A stretch of DNA of 30,727 bases from Branchiostoma floridae (taxonomy: Eukaryota; Chordata; Leptocardii; Amphioxiformes; Branchiostomatidae). The notes under the pieces are model-generated. The model made no database searches, had not been told where the DNA came from, and saw nothing but the letters and a program-made list of their open reading frames with translations. The DNA is taken from positions 8,261,334 to 8,292,060 of the forward strand of contig NC_049994.1 of assembly GCF_000003815.2 (NCBI RefSeq). The letters are read 5' to 3'. Positions within the stretch are counted from its first letter, which is position 1, and each line of letters opens with the position of its first letter. Both the position numbers and the translations under genes were made by a program. Below are positions 10,290-19,764 of this stretch, one piece after another.

Positions 10290-11100
10290 ACACCTTATAA
10301 TCAACTTAATGCACACATATATGAGACGTACAGAGGGAACTTTAAACATGTCTTAAGGGTATTTTAGTACGTATTTATGACAACTTTAAGCTGCTTAAAA
10401 GAAAAATATAGACACATTAAATCCTCTTAATTCACACGTATATGAGACGTAAATAGGCTTTAGATCAAATAAACGTGAAGTTTAAACATGTCTTAAGGGC
10501 GTTTTAATAGGTATTTATGGCGAATTTAAGCTACTGAAAAGGCACCTAAACACGTTATAATCCACTTAATGCACACGTATATGAGACGTAAATAGGCTTT
10601 AGATCAAATAAACGTGAAGTTTAAACATGTCTTAAGGGCGTTTTAATAAGTATTTATGGCAACTTTAAACTGCTAAAAAGGCACCTAAACACACGTTATA
10701 ATCCACTTAATGCACACGTATATGAGACGTAAATAGGCTTTAGATCAAATATACGTGAAGTTTAAACAAGTCTTAAGGGCGTTTTAATAGATATTTATGG
10801 CAATTTTAAACTGCTGAAAAGGCACCTAAACACACGTTATAATCCTCTTAATGCACACGTATATGAGACGTAAAGAGGCTTTAGATCAAATACACGTCAA
10901 GTTTAAACATGTCTTAAGGGCGTTTTAATAAGTATTTATGGCAACTTTAAGCTGCTGAAAAGGCACTAAAACACACGTTATAATCCACTTAATGCAATTG
11001 TATATGAGACGTAAATAGGCTTTAGATCAAATAAACGTGAACTTTAAACAAGTTTTAAGGGGGTTTTAAAAATCATTTACGACATCTTTAAGCTGCTGAA
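10290..11100 (+). repeat. Tandem array 2, ~140-bp unit, 6 copies
   Basis: Units are marked by GCACACGTATATGAGACGTA at about 10312 (variant), 10433, 10572, 10712, 10853 and 10994 (variant), spaced 121, 139, 140, 141 and 141 bp. Each unit holds AGGCTTTAGATCAAATA, the palindrome GTTTAAAC, then CTTAAGGGCGTTTTAATA and TATTTATGGCAACTTTAA. It shares only ACGTATATGA with array 1, so the two arrays are of separate origin or long diverged. Confidence 0.9.
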
Positions 11101-11322
11101 AGACAACGGGAAAACCGGAAAATAAGGACTAACACGGACCTACAGAAAGACCACTTAAAGGCAATATTTACGTACTCGTATAAGTGGTGTATATATCCGT
11201 AAAGAAGGAAAATACGTCAACATTACGCATGGTTTCAGCACGCTTAAATACCGTTTTTCGTGCCGTGTCAACGTTTTCAGATTTACATTGCGGACGTGGC
11301 CTTCCCAAAAAATACGGACAAA

Positions 11323-11346
11323 TTGCACGTACGGCGGGTTGTGCCC
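11323..11346 (-). repeat. Right terminal inverted repeat of the 3.9-kb transposon
   Basis: 24 bp ending GGTTGTGCCC, directly followed by TTAA (11347-11350). Partner of 7456-7479. Confidence 0.8.
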
Positions 11347-11350
11347 TTAA

Positions 11351-11727
11351 AAGTTAGTATTCAGTGCATGCTGTAGATGATTCGGCCCTTCTAATAGAAT
11401 CAGTTCGGCATTATTAGAGACTTCCCAGGGGACGGAAGTGAAGGTTGTTTTCAATTTCAGGGTTGTTATTGACGGTACGGGTTGGAAGACGGGGTCAACT
11501 AAAGGCATGGCCGCCTGGAATACACGTCAAGCAATTATTCTCTTAGGGCCAAGTATGTGATGATTTTTAGGAGCGACAGCTTCTATGATTACTGCGAGCT
11601 CTAAAGAGAAAACTACTCTGAGCTTTAACGTTGCAAAACCCACACATTACAGAAAAAGTGGGATCTTTCGTCTTCCACTGTCTCAGAAAAAGAAGTCAAG
11701 CCCAATAAGTTACATCTTTAATTTTTT
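11351..11727. other. No supported feature
   Basis: Unique-looking sequence to the right of the transposon. No gene recognised. Confidence 0.4.
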
Positions 11728-11852
11728 TTAGATTAGTTAGACTAGAGTAGTCGCTTACTATACTGTTTACCATTATTTGTCTGTCATTTTCTGTTACCTG
11801 CAATTAGCCCTTGGGCAAGAATTTGCAATAAACTTATCATTGATGTTAGTAA
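11728..11852 (+). repeat. LINE 3' tail, copy 1
   Basis: Ends with TGCAATTAGCCCTTGGGCAA then GAATTTGCAATAAAC. The same tail occurs at 21300-21340 and 21912-21950. The short stem CCC-TTGGG and the AATAAA just before the end fit the 3' untranslated end of a non-LTR retrotransposon. It has no coding part, so it is a 5'-truncated insertion. Confidence 0.65.
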
Positions 11853-13697
11853 GATAAAAAAGCGGTAATATCCAAAAAACATATTAACCCTTATCTTGCT
11901 GGCTGTTTATTGGCCAATTTAACCTTCCAGAGCTGATGGCTTCATCAGATAAATAAAAGTTGACCTGTTCTGTGCTGCTACTGCAGATTTACCCCCCTTT
12001 GCAGTGGTTTACAACTTTTACATGAGAATACCCCAAACTCATAACAAAGAGCTCAGCATGACAAGGGGTAAATAGGTCAATCACGTATATAGATGAACTC
12101 AGCAGTGCAAGGTTTAAATATTTCCTGAATCTGATAACGTTCAAACTATTATAAATAACATGGCTAGTCACCAAATAACGATATTGTATATTCAATTGGA
12201 TAGTGCCTTAAGGTAAAGAAAATAACCACTCCTTTCTTCGACATAGTTCAGCTACTGTTATTGGCACCTGAAGAGCTTCAACATAAAGCTAACCATATCA
12301 AGTCTAGTGCTGAATATGAATTCCATACCTCATCAAAGTCACCACTTGCCTCTTCTTTTTTTAATATGATCAAGTAATAAATTAGTTATCCGTCGTTGCA
12401 ATGTAATCTCAAAAACAAACTTTACCAGACACGTACGCATAAATTGTTCAAAGAAAGCCCCAAGGATTTGCTTTATCCTTCATTCTTCAAAAATGCTCAC
12501 AAAACTCTAATTTCAGACTAACAATGAAAAACGGACACCTTGATATGAAATGATAATGGGGTCTTGTAGGCACAGAAGATTAATTATGATTGATATTGAA
12601 TAAGTAAGACTATAATTCTTCAGCTTAACGCAAAATGTGGCTAGCCTTTGACTGAGATTGATTTTTGTCAAGCTTGATTGTTTTCATTAAGCATGCAATA
12701 TTATGGTTAATCTTCCATCAAGAAGGGTATAATCCTTTGACTCCAAGCAAAACGCTGTAAGCATGATTACTTTCTTTCAAGTCTTACTATATATCGGCGG
12801 GCAAAGAACGTAGAATAAATGGAACCAATTTCCTTCGACTTGATCTTCAGAGTCTGGAAAGTATCCTTATAAGTTCAGGTAGCCCATACACATATAAAGG
12901 TTCCCGATATCGACTAGATCATTGAAGTCAAAGACCAAGAGTACTTCAAGAAAATGGAACTATCATATCTATCGATTGAAAAGAAAATGAAGGTATGAAA
13001 GGAATTAAGTAGTATTACCTAACATTCTCCTACCGATTGAGTTTTGCCTGTCTGGCGCTTTTGCACTGATTGAATGTGGCAACTGCGTCATTGTTTTTAT
13101 TGGAAAATACATTTTGGTAGAATACTAAAATAAGCATGTGTTCTAGTCAACACGTCATATGTTTACAATCTAAGTTAGTGGTTCGGCTCTAGCTCGGATC
13201 TAAAGGTGAAGAAATCACCATTACCCTTTTAAAAAAGTCTTGTGTATTCTTCTATTATATTTGATATGGTCATCGTCTGTCACATGCATAGGATATAAAC
13301 TAGTCGTTGTCGTTTATAATGTTGTATTTCCAGCGGTACATCACAAGAATGTTCCGTGCAATTGCAATGATATTTAGTAGATGTGTTGGAGTTTTTAAAG
13401 AGGATGGTGAGCTTTGATTTTGGGCGTCATGGTGTTAGATCTTGGTACTGCAGCTGAACAACCTGTTTTAAAATCAGATCGCCCAACCCAACTCCGCAAA
13501 AGACTGCTTGTCTGCTCATCTGTCAAAAGGTCGAGAGGAGAATCCGAGTTCAGAATTTTTTTCTTCGCCTCAAAGATGCTTTAATAATACCAGTTACCTT
13601 TAGAGAATCATTGAACTACTTGACACCTGAGGAAATTAAACAAGTTAGACGCGACCACCAGACAGGAAAATGAGCCAGTTTTTATCGCTACAATCTG
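11853..13697. other. No supported feature
   Basis: AT-rich sequence without recognised repeat, RNA gene or protein domain. The 68-codon minus frame at 11989-12195 and the 61-codon minus frame at 13608-13793 show no family pattern. Confidence 0.4.
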
Positions 13698-13967
13698 ATG
13701 ATGACAGTCTGTTTCATACACGGCATAACAGACGCCATGAGATTTCAATGTCTCGGAGGAGTCATTGCTGATGCGTGTCATAGCCTTTGTCAAATGCAGC
13801 TGAGCTTATGCCAAAACGCCTCGCCGTGTATGAATACATATGGGGGCATTGACTCCCAGCACTGTTCATGCCAGTCGAAACAACACCTGGGAATTTGTGG
13901 GCAGTCAAAGCAATCTGACATCGATGCCCGGGGCGCCCTAAGAGTGTGTAAGGCTATATATGAATAG
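13698..13967 (+). CDS. Open frame with EGF-like cysteine spacing, possible exon or relic
   Basis: An 89-codon frame. Residues 31-67 hold six cysteines spaced C-x6-C-x5-C-x11-C-x1-C-x8-C (CQNASPCMNTYGG, HCSCQSK, LGIC), which fits the EGF-like pattern including the C-x-C pair and a glycine two residues before the last cysteine. Three more cysteines precede it. A possible splice acceptor (AAATGCAG at about 13797) and donor (GTGTGTAAGG at about 13950) exist, but the polypyrimidine tract is poor. No neighbouring exon is found within several kb, and a minus frame overlaps. It may be a lone exon of a gene beyond the window, a relic, or chance. Confidence 0.22.
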   Translation: MMTVCFIHGITDAMRFQCLGGVIADACHSLCQMQLSLCQNASPCMNTYGGIDSQHCSCQSKQHLGICGQSKQSDIDARGALRVCKAIYE

Positions 13968-14525
13968 GTGGTATGTGAGACAACTGGTAAAATTTTGACT
14001 CTATTTATTTGTTGGCTTGAATGGAACACGTACATGTGCAGCTTGTCTTCGTCAACGGCGGGTAGCTCTTACCATGACTGGTAAAGGGAGTTAAAGTTCG
14101 GGTGACTTAAAGGCCATCGGAACACCCTTTCAGTCAATTTTGTGTTGTGTTTTATTTTTGTTATTGGTTGGGCCGACTGATCTCTCGTCGGAGCCAGGGG
14201 CTGAATTGCTAGGAGCTTACAATTGGCGTGATAAAATCACAAGGGTCTGGAGCGAGCTGCCATTCGGCGCCACTCAGGTGACCTCAATATGACTCTAGCG
14301 GGTGCAAAATTGTCAAACAGTTACTGGATATTTGTGCCTTTTGGTCGTTACATGATAATGGAAAGTAGTTCCAGGTATAGGTTTGCCATTTCACGACGAC
14401 CCCAGTGCAATCCTAACTTAGCTGCTAGACCTGCAAAGCCTGCTATTGTTGCTTCAATTTTAAAAACAATGCATAAGGATTGTTCTTGGCACTTATGACT
14501 ATTTCAACAGAACTTCTGGACTTTA
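13968..14525. other. No supported feature
   Basis: GC-richer patch at 14160-14290. A short frame there reads AYNWRDKITRVWSELPFG before its stop, which is not recognised. The 69-codon plus frame at 14289-14498 also has no family pattern. Confidence 0.35.
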
Positions 14526-14600
14526 GGTTGGCTGAATATGTTTCAAATACGTTGAGAATAACAAGAGGAAATAAAGTACAAGCTCAAAGGTCAACGACCC
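14526..14600 (+). repeat. Direct repeat flanking an M1 MITE, left copy
   Basis: GGTTGGCTGAATATGTTTCA through AACAAGAGGAAATAAAGTAC to GGTCAACGACCC. Closely similar to 14880-14955 on the other side of the M1 copy. Confidence 0.8.
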
Positions 14601-14656
14601 GCAAAGATCATCAACTGGCACTTAGATCCAAGTTCAACATGACGTTAGGACTTAAC

Positions 14657-14876
14657 AGTGCACTATCACCGAACTTGCGTCAAAATTGCGTCACTGTGGG
14701 GTTCGGAAGATACTCAGAGATAAGGAAAAATTTTGTGTATTTTGTCGTCTTCTAAGTCATACGTATTACGCAATATCTAAATTATAAAACAAATTGGAGA
14801 AAATAACAAAACAGTGACGCAATGACCAAACCCCGCAGTGACGCAAGCTTGACGCAGGTGTATTGAGAGTGCACCT
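14657..14876 (-). mobile_element. M1 MITE, full copy, inverted
   Basis: The arms are 14657-14707 (AGTGCACTATCACCGAACTT.. ..GGGGTTCGG) and the reverse complement of 14827-14876 (AGGTGCACTCTC.. ..GGGGTTCGG), about 50 bp with a handful of differences. The interior is the reverse complement of that at 7130-7270 (AAGTCATACGTATTACGCAA). Many differences between arms are CG versus TG/CA, consistent with methylation decay. Confidence 0.75.
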
Positions 14877-14879
14877 ATG

Positions 14880-14955
14880 GGTTGGCTGAAAGTATTTCAA
14901 ATAAGTTAAGAATAACCAAAGGAAATAAAGTACAAACTAAAAGGTCACCGAACCC
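14880..14955 (+). repeat. Direct repeat flanking an M1 MITE, right copy
   Basis: GGTTGGCTGAAAGTATTTCA, AACCAAAGGAAATAAAGTAC and GGTCACCGAACCC correspond to the copy at 14526-14600. Too long to be a target duplication. Confidence 0.8.
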
Positions 14956-15419
14956 TCAGATATTGGAGAGTGCATGTTTTCCATCAGGACTGAGACGGCC
15001 GTCTAAGTAGTTGGCGCTAAAAGAGCAGACACATAAAGCCTTCGCATACTTGACATGGATGAGTTAGCTGTAGACATTAAATTAAAGAGCCTCGTTGGCA
15101 AATACATGAGTATTAAGATAGGCATCTTTGAGCATTAGATGATGAATCAAGTTTTAAACAGATGATTGGCTTTCGATCTCAAAGTATAATCCCGGCTGTA
15201 ATATAGCTACTGCAAATCATATCGAATCTAGGCAAAAGTCATTTTCAATCATATTTTAGTCCAGACTGCCGTCTGGTGTTTAATTATTGGTTAGGTTTAC
15301 ATGAAATGAATATCAAATACGTCCTTAGGCAAAATGAGGAGGCGGCCAAAAGCCCATTATAGACGATGAAGCTGGTCTTTGACCTTTGTCCTTTCCAAAT
15401 TCCACTGATCAAATTATCT
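14956..15419. other. No supported feature
   Basis: Nothing recognised. AGTCCAGACTGCCGTCTGG at about 15259-15277 contains a short palindrome (CCAGACTGCCGTCTGG). Confidence 0.35.
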
Positions 15420-15706
15420 TTGCTGTCTTTTCGATTTGGGGGTCTTTTTGAGATTTATTTTCAGTTGTATGAAGTTTTCGGATTATATTATGCACTACAT
15501 TTAATATAATCTCTCAATTTATAGAACATGTCGCATTTGGGTAGCATGTTTGTATAAAACGAGTGCTTTTTGCTGTCATTTTGTTTTGGGGGTCTTTTTT
15601 AGATTGATTTTCAATTGCATGAAGTTTCATATAATATATTACTCACAGAATTTACTAAACTCTCTGTGTAACGATCATTTCGTATTTGGGTAGCATGTTT
15701 GTATAA
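15420..15706 (+). repeat. Tandem duplication, two ~145-150-bp units
   Basis: Unit 1 starts TTGCTGTCTTTTCGATTTGG and unit 2 (about 15570) TTGCTGTCATTTTGTTTTGG. Both continue with GGGGTCTTTTT, TTTTCA.TTG.ATGAAGTTT and end GTATTTGGGTAGCATGTTTG or CATTTGGGTAGCATGTTTGT before TATAAA. Similarity is moderate, so the duplication is old. Confidence 0.8.
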
Positions 15707-15895
15707 ATGGCTGCCCTGGTTAGTGCAAAATCCGTGGTAGTGAATAACATTCCTGACAACAAGACCCTTATGCCCACACCACAGAATGAAGACTATGTGA
15801 AGACATGCCACAGGGGAATGATAACGCTAGGGTGGTGCCCTCATATGCTACTTCACGACGTAGGCGTACTTATCTCAAAATTGCACGGCGCCTAG
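15707..15895 (+). other. 62-codon open frame, unrecognised
   Basis: Starts right after TTTGTATAA at the end of the duplication and reads MAALVSAKSVVVNNIPDNKT onward with a few cysteines and histidines. No domain is recognised, no upstream or downstream exon is seen, and a minus frame overlaps. Not called as a gene. Confidence 0.2.
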
Positions 15896-15904
15896 AAAAT
15901 CTAC

Positions 15905-16437
15905 CAGGACTGTCTCCTGTCACAATAAAGACTAAGTCTCCTGTGACTTTAGAGAAATTGACTTGACCAAGTTCGCTACCTTAAAGGTTCAGTAAATCCC
16001 AGATGTCATCGAGACATTGCTTTAAAGCCGATGACCTGGTATGTTCAGTTTGGTAGAGAATGCTCAAATCATTTTACACCTGCTACCACAATAAAGACTA
16101 AGTCTCCCGTGACTTAAGAGAAATTGACTTGACCAAGTTTGCTACCTTAAAGGTTCAGTAAATCCCATATGTCATCGAGACATTGTTTTAAAGCCAATGC
16201 CTCGGTATGTTCAGTTTGGTAAAGAAGGTTAGAATCATTTTACACCTGCAAATCTACCACAATAAAGACTAAGTCTCCCGTGACTTAAGAGAAATTGACT
16301 TGACCAAGTTTGCTACCTTAAAGGTTCAGTAAATCCCAGATGCCATCGAGACATTGTTTTAAAGCCGATGACTTGGTATGTTCAGTTTGGTATATAGAGA
16401 AGGCTGGAATCATTTTACACCTGCTCAAGTGTAATGC
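15905..16437 (+). repeat. Tandem satellite, three units of 166-171 bp
   Basis: Each unit starts CACAATAAAGACTAAGTCTC (15921, 16087, 16258) and holds GAGAAATTGACTTGACCAAG, CCTTAAAGGTTCAGTAAATC, CATCGAGACATTG and ATCATTTTACACCTGC. Units 2 and 3 are closer to each other (CCCGTGACTTAAG) than to unit 1 (CCTGTGACTTTAG). A preceding TACCAGGACTGTCTCCTGT gives a partial start. Confidence 0.92.
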
Positions 16438-17227
16438 ATAGCTTTCTGAAGTCACAAGAGGCACGTCCCCCTTAAGGAAGACAGCCTTCTTATTACTTTT
16501 ATCTTCTCAGTTGATCTCTACAGCTGCTTAATATCTTTCCTACATTATTCTTATTCTTAGACTTTGCCCAAAGACATTGACTACCTTCAAGCAATAGCGC
16601 CACATAGCGAACTGGATGCCGTCTTATAATGCTCGTAACGGAATTTTGTCAATTCTTTCGTCGCAATAATGTAGATGTGGTTACGAGTCCAACCCTTCTA
16701 AAGGCAAGACATTTAACGACTTTCTCATATCCCGTAAGGTGGCTTGGGGCTATGTCGGGTAAGTAATCTATAATCTACTTATTTCATCGTTTACCTCAGC
16801 CGACCTTTGTAGTTGACTATTAAAGCAGAAAAGTCGAATTGAACCGCGGGCTATGCCATCATATAACAAAATTGACGTTGTGACACTATGAGCTTGACAG
16901 TTTGAAAGACGTATTCATAATACTCATCGTAATTGTAGCTTTTTCCAATGTCATTCAGATTGCATTGAAATTTTTTTTACAATCACTTTATCTGAATATT
17001 ACAATCCGTTAGGTCAACACTATTTCAGGTGGCTCCAAGATTTGAGAACCAATGAGTGGATCAAGTCCACTCAAACACTTCCTAGCTAGCATTTTGTTTT
17101 CTGTATAATGACCTGTACCGCGACATCTATGGTACGTTTGTCAATATGGGTCTTACCGGGACGATCAACTTCGGGAAAACGCTTGGTCTCCATAGAAACG
17201 GCTTAATCAGAAATGCACCATTCACCA
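16438..17227. other. No supported feature
   Basis: No gene, RNA or repeat recognised. Confidence 0.4.
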
Positions 17228-17449
17228 TTCTGTATCAGCTTCCTAAATGTGAGGCACTGCGGGGTTCGTTCACTGCCGCACTGTGTTATTTTTGCCGAAT
17301 TTTTTTTGATAATTTGAATATTGCAGAATGCGTAGAAGTATGACTTAGAGGACAAGAAAATAAACAAAACGTAAGAAAATTCATTCTCTGAAATTCGTTG
17401 AGTAATGTTTCGAAACCCACAGTGCCGCATGTGCAATGAGATACCACCT
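17228..17449 (+). mobile_element. M1 MITE, copy A of a head-to-head pair
   Basis: The left arm GAGGCACTGCGGGGTTCG (17251-17268) pairs with the right arm CGAAACCCACAGTGCCGC (17411-17428). The element continues to ATACCACCT at about 17449. The interior AAGAAAATTCATTCTCTGAA matches the copy at 7071. Frames called on either strand here are chance. Confidence 0.75.
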
Positions 17450-17469
17450 CAACGTACTTGTAACCCAAA

Positions 17470-17700
17470 GGTGGACCCTCACTGCACTTGGGGCACCGGT
17501 GCGGCACTGCGGGGTTTGTGTATGACTCAACTAATTTCAGAGAATTTACCGTTTTCGGTATTCTGTTGTCTTCTAATTCATATCATTTCGTATTACAAAA
17601 TATCTTAATTATTAAAAAATCGCGAAAATAACAATCCAGTGCCGCAGTGAACGAATCCCGCAGTGCCACAACGGTGCCCCAGGTGCGGTGCGGTATTTTT
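17470..17700 (-). mobile_element. M1 MITE, copy B of a head-to-head pair
   Basis: The left arm GCACTTGGGGCACCGGTGCG then GCACTGCGGGGTT pairs with the right arm AATCCCGCAGTGCCACAACG then GTGCCCCAGGTGC. The interior is the reverse complement of copy A (TCAACTAATTTCAGAGAATT). Only about 20 bp separate A and B, so the pair makes a larger inverted repeat. Confidence 0.75.
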
Positions 17701-19420
17701 ACGTACATGTACATGTAAGCTAGTTTAATACGTCTACCAGATTTTGTTAGCCATGTGAGTCATTACGCCCCTGCAGAGCAACCAACATTGACCTTGTGTG
17801 GTGGTAATAACCATTGCCATTGATAGCACCATGCATTACGTACATGCATTTAATTGGGTCTGAATGGCTTTTGTCGTAACGGCCTGGAGTTAGGGCAATT
17901 GGCGTACCCTAGGACCAGCTGCGAAAGTCCACACATAACACATTGCACCTCATAAGATGCATTTTGTCGTAAACAGGACGAAACACCAAACTACAAAACA
18001 CCAATCTAGAGGTAACAACCCAATAAAAAAATGCACATGATAACAAAGTGGTCCACACTAAAAGTTCTTTTTTAGCTTTAGAGCCTCTTGTAAAAAATAA
18101 GTAAATGGAATCACCCCTAATAAAAATCCACTCGTTTGAAACTTACAAAAATGCCTTATAAAAATGTTTTTCAGGGAAATACTGAACTTAGATATCAAAT
18201 TGTGAACAACATACATATGTCCCATATCAAAACTTTTCTCTGTGTGGTATCAGCACTTTTATTTTCGAGACAGTAATGGAGTGGACAGAAAGCAGTTACT
18301 CGAGCAACTGGAAGTGATTTTGGAAACACTTTAGTGTATATTATAACCTGGATTTTTCACCTCCTTCACTGGCGAGTGATTAAAATATATTCAATATTAT
18401 ATGTCGGGCAATTCTGTTACTTGATTCCCTTGAAATGTATTTTTTTTTAAATTTACTGCTATGAAAGGACAAATATTTTTTCTATATTTATAGATAGACC
18501 GAACTAAAGAATATTTCAGCTGAAGTGAGAGGAGAGGAGAGGACACGATTGGAAGCAAATGTGGGTACCAGACGTATTTTTAATCCCATTTGACTGTCGC
18601 TTTAACCATACACATCACTATACAGTTTATATGGAATTTCTAACTAGCTTAATTCGAGTTTGAACCTTTTAAGCCCACACTCGCAGAAACTAATTCGAAA
18701 GCAATTTCGAAGTTCATAAATACAATTTTCTTACAACCTTGGAAAGGTAAACTAATTAACCTTGAGGGTTGGTTTTCAAAGATGCATCGAAATCACGCAG
18801 CAACCCAATTTACAGAAAGTCAACCATGTACATCCTATCTAAAGATTACCACCCTGTTAAGAAATCATGTGTGGGTGTTCTTAAGAAACCTGGCTTGCAT
18901 ATTACAGTGCTACGTACGTTGATTAGATAACACTTTATTACATCGGTACTACAGAGAATCTTTGAAACTTTATCATGTTGTCTTCTTTTATTTTATTGAA
19001 TCAGATCTATTACGTTTTAACCCACCTACTATGAAAACTACGTAGGCTGATACTCTATCAACCTACCATGGTTACGTTTTACGTTATACTTATTTGAAAG
19101 TAACCCGAAACAGTTGATTTTAACTGCTGGTACAAAGTTTTGAATGAACATCTATAGGTTTATGATAAGGCTGATGTACGGTGGATACGAAATCGTAAAA
19201 AAGAGTATTATGACTTTATGGGAGTTGTGAAAGAAGCTTACATGTAACTAGCAGGCGTTTCATTGCCAATGACGGTGTAGTGTTGCTCACTTAAATCTTC
19301 TCAGCGTGAGAGATTAACACATTTACAAGGAGCTGAACGTGTCCAAGTAACACTTTTTATAACTGCGTTGTACACGCAATGTTGGTTTACAGAGGTTGCG
19401 TAGAGTATCGTACGCAGACG
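17701..19420. other. No supported feature
   Basis: AT-rich. A short purine run GAGAGGAGAGGAGAGGAC lies at about 18526-18543. No gene or element recognised. Confidence 0.4.
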
Positions 19421-19424
19421 TTAA

Positions 19425-19760
19425 ACCTATTCAGACTGGGCTTTTGAGGCCGCTCCTTCTAACCCCTGCAATAAAAAAAAACTGATTATGATGAAATACA
19501 ACGTCATCAATATGATTGTATTGGCTGGAACCATTAAAAATGGTATTCTCAGAAAACTTAATGGTATATTAGAAACGTGAGAAATACATTTTGAGAACCG
19601 AAATTAACCATTTTCGTGAAAAATGCGTGTTAACAACCGTTTGCCATGGCAACAAGAAAAATTGGAAAACTTTCCAAACTTTATAAGCCGTTCGGGTGTT
19701 AAGCGACATGAAAGTTGGCGCAGACCTCAAAAGCCACCCCCACCCCCCGTCTGAATAGGG
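19425..19760. mobile_element. piggyBac-like MITE, 336 bp, with TTAA duplication
   Basis: Perfect TTAA on both sides (19421-19424 and 19761-19764). The left end ACCTATTCAGACTGGG..CTTTTGAGGCCG and the reverse complement of the right end CCCTATTCAGACGGGGGG..GGCTTTTGAGGTC are terminal inverted repeats, differing mainly by a G-run expansion on the right. A TTAA target with CCCTA-type ends is the piggyBac signature. No coding capacity. Confidence 0.75.
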
Positions 19761-19764
19761 TTAA

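Larger units (their letters stand above)
7456..11346. mobile_element. 3.9-kb Kolobok-like non-autonomous DNA transposon
   Basis: The two ends are 24-bp terminal inverted repeats with two differences: GGGCACAACCTGCCGTGCG.. on the left, GGGCACAACCCGCCGTACG.. on the reverse complement of the right. The flanking tetranucleotides are CTAA (7452-7455) and TTAA (11347-11350), consistent with a TTAA target with one later mutation. A TTAA target plus purine-starting ends fits Kolobok better than piggyBac (CCC ends); this is family knowledge, not a match to a known copy. The subterminal 200-250 bp on each side is dense in TACGT/CGTA motifs, and TACGTACTCGTA occurs in both (7546-7557 and 11169-11180), as expected of transposase sites. 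Inside lie two unrelated tandem arrays and a core with no recognisable transposase. Confidence 0.75.
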
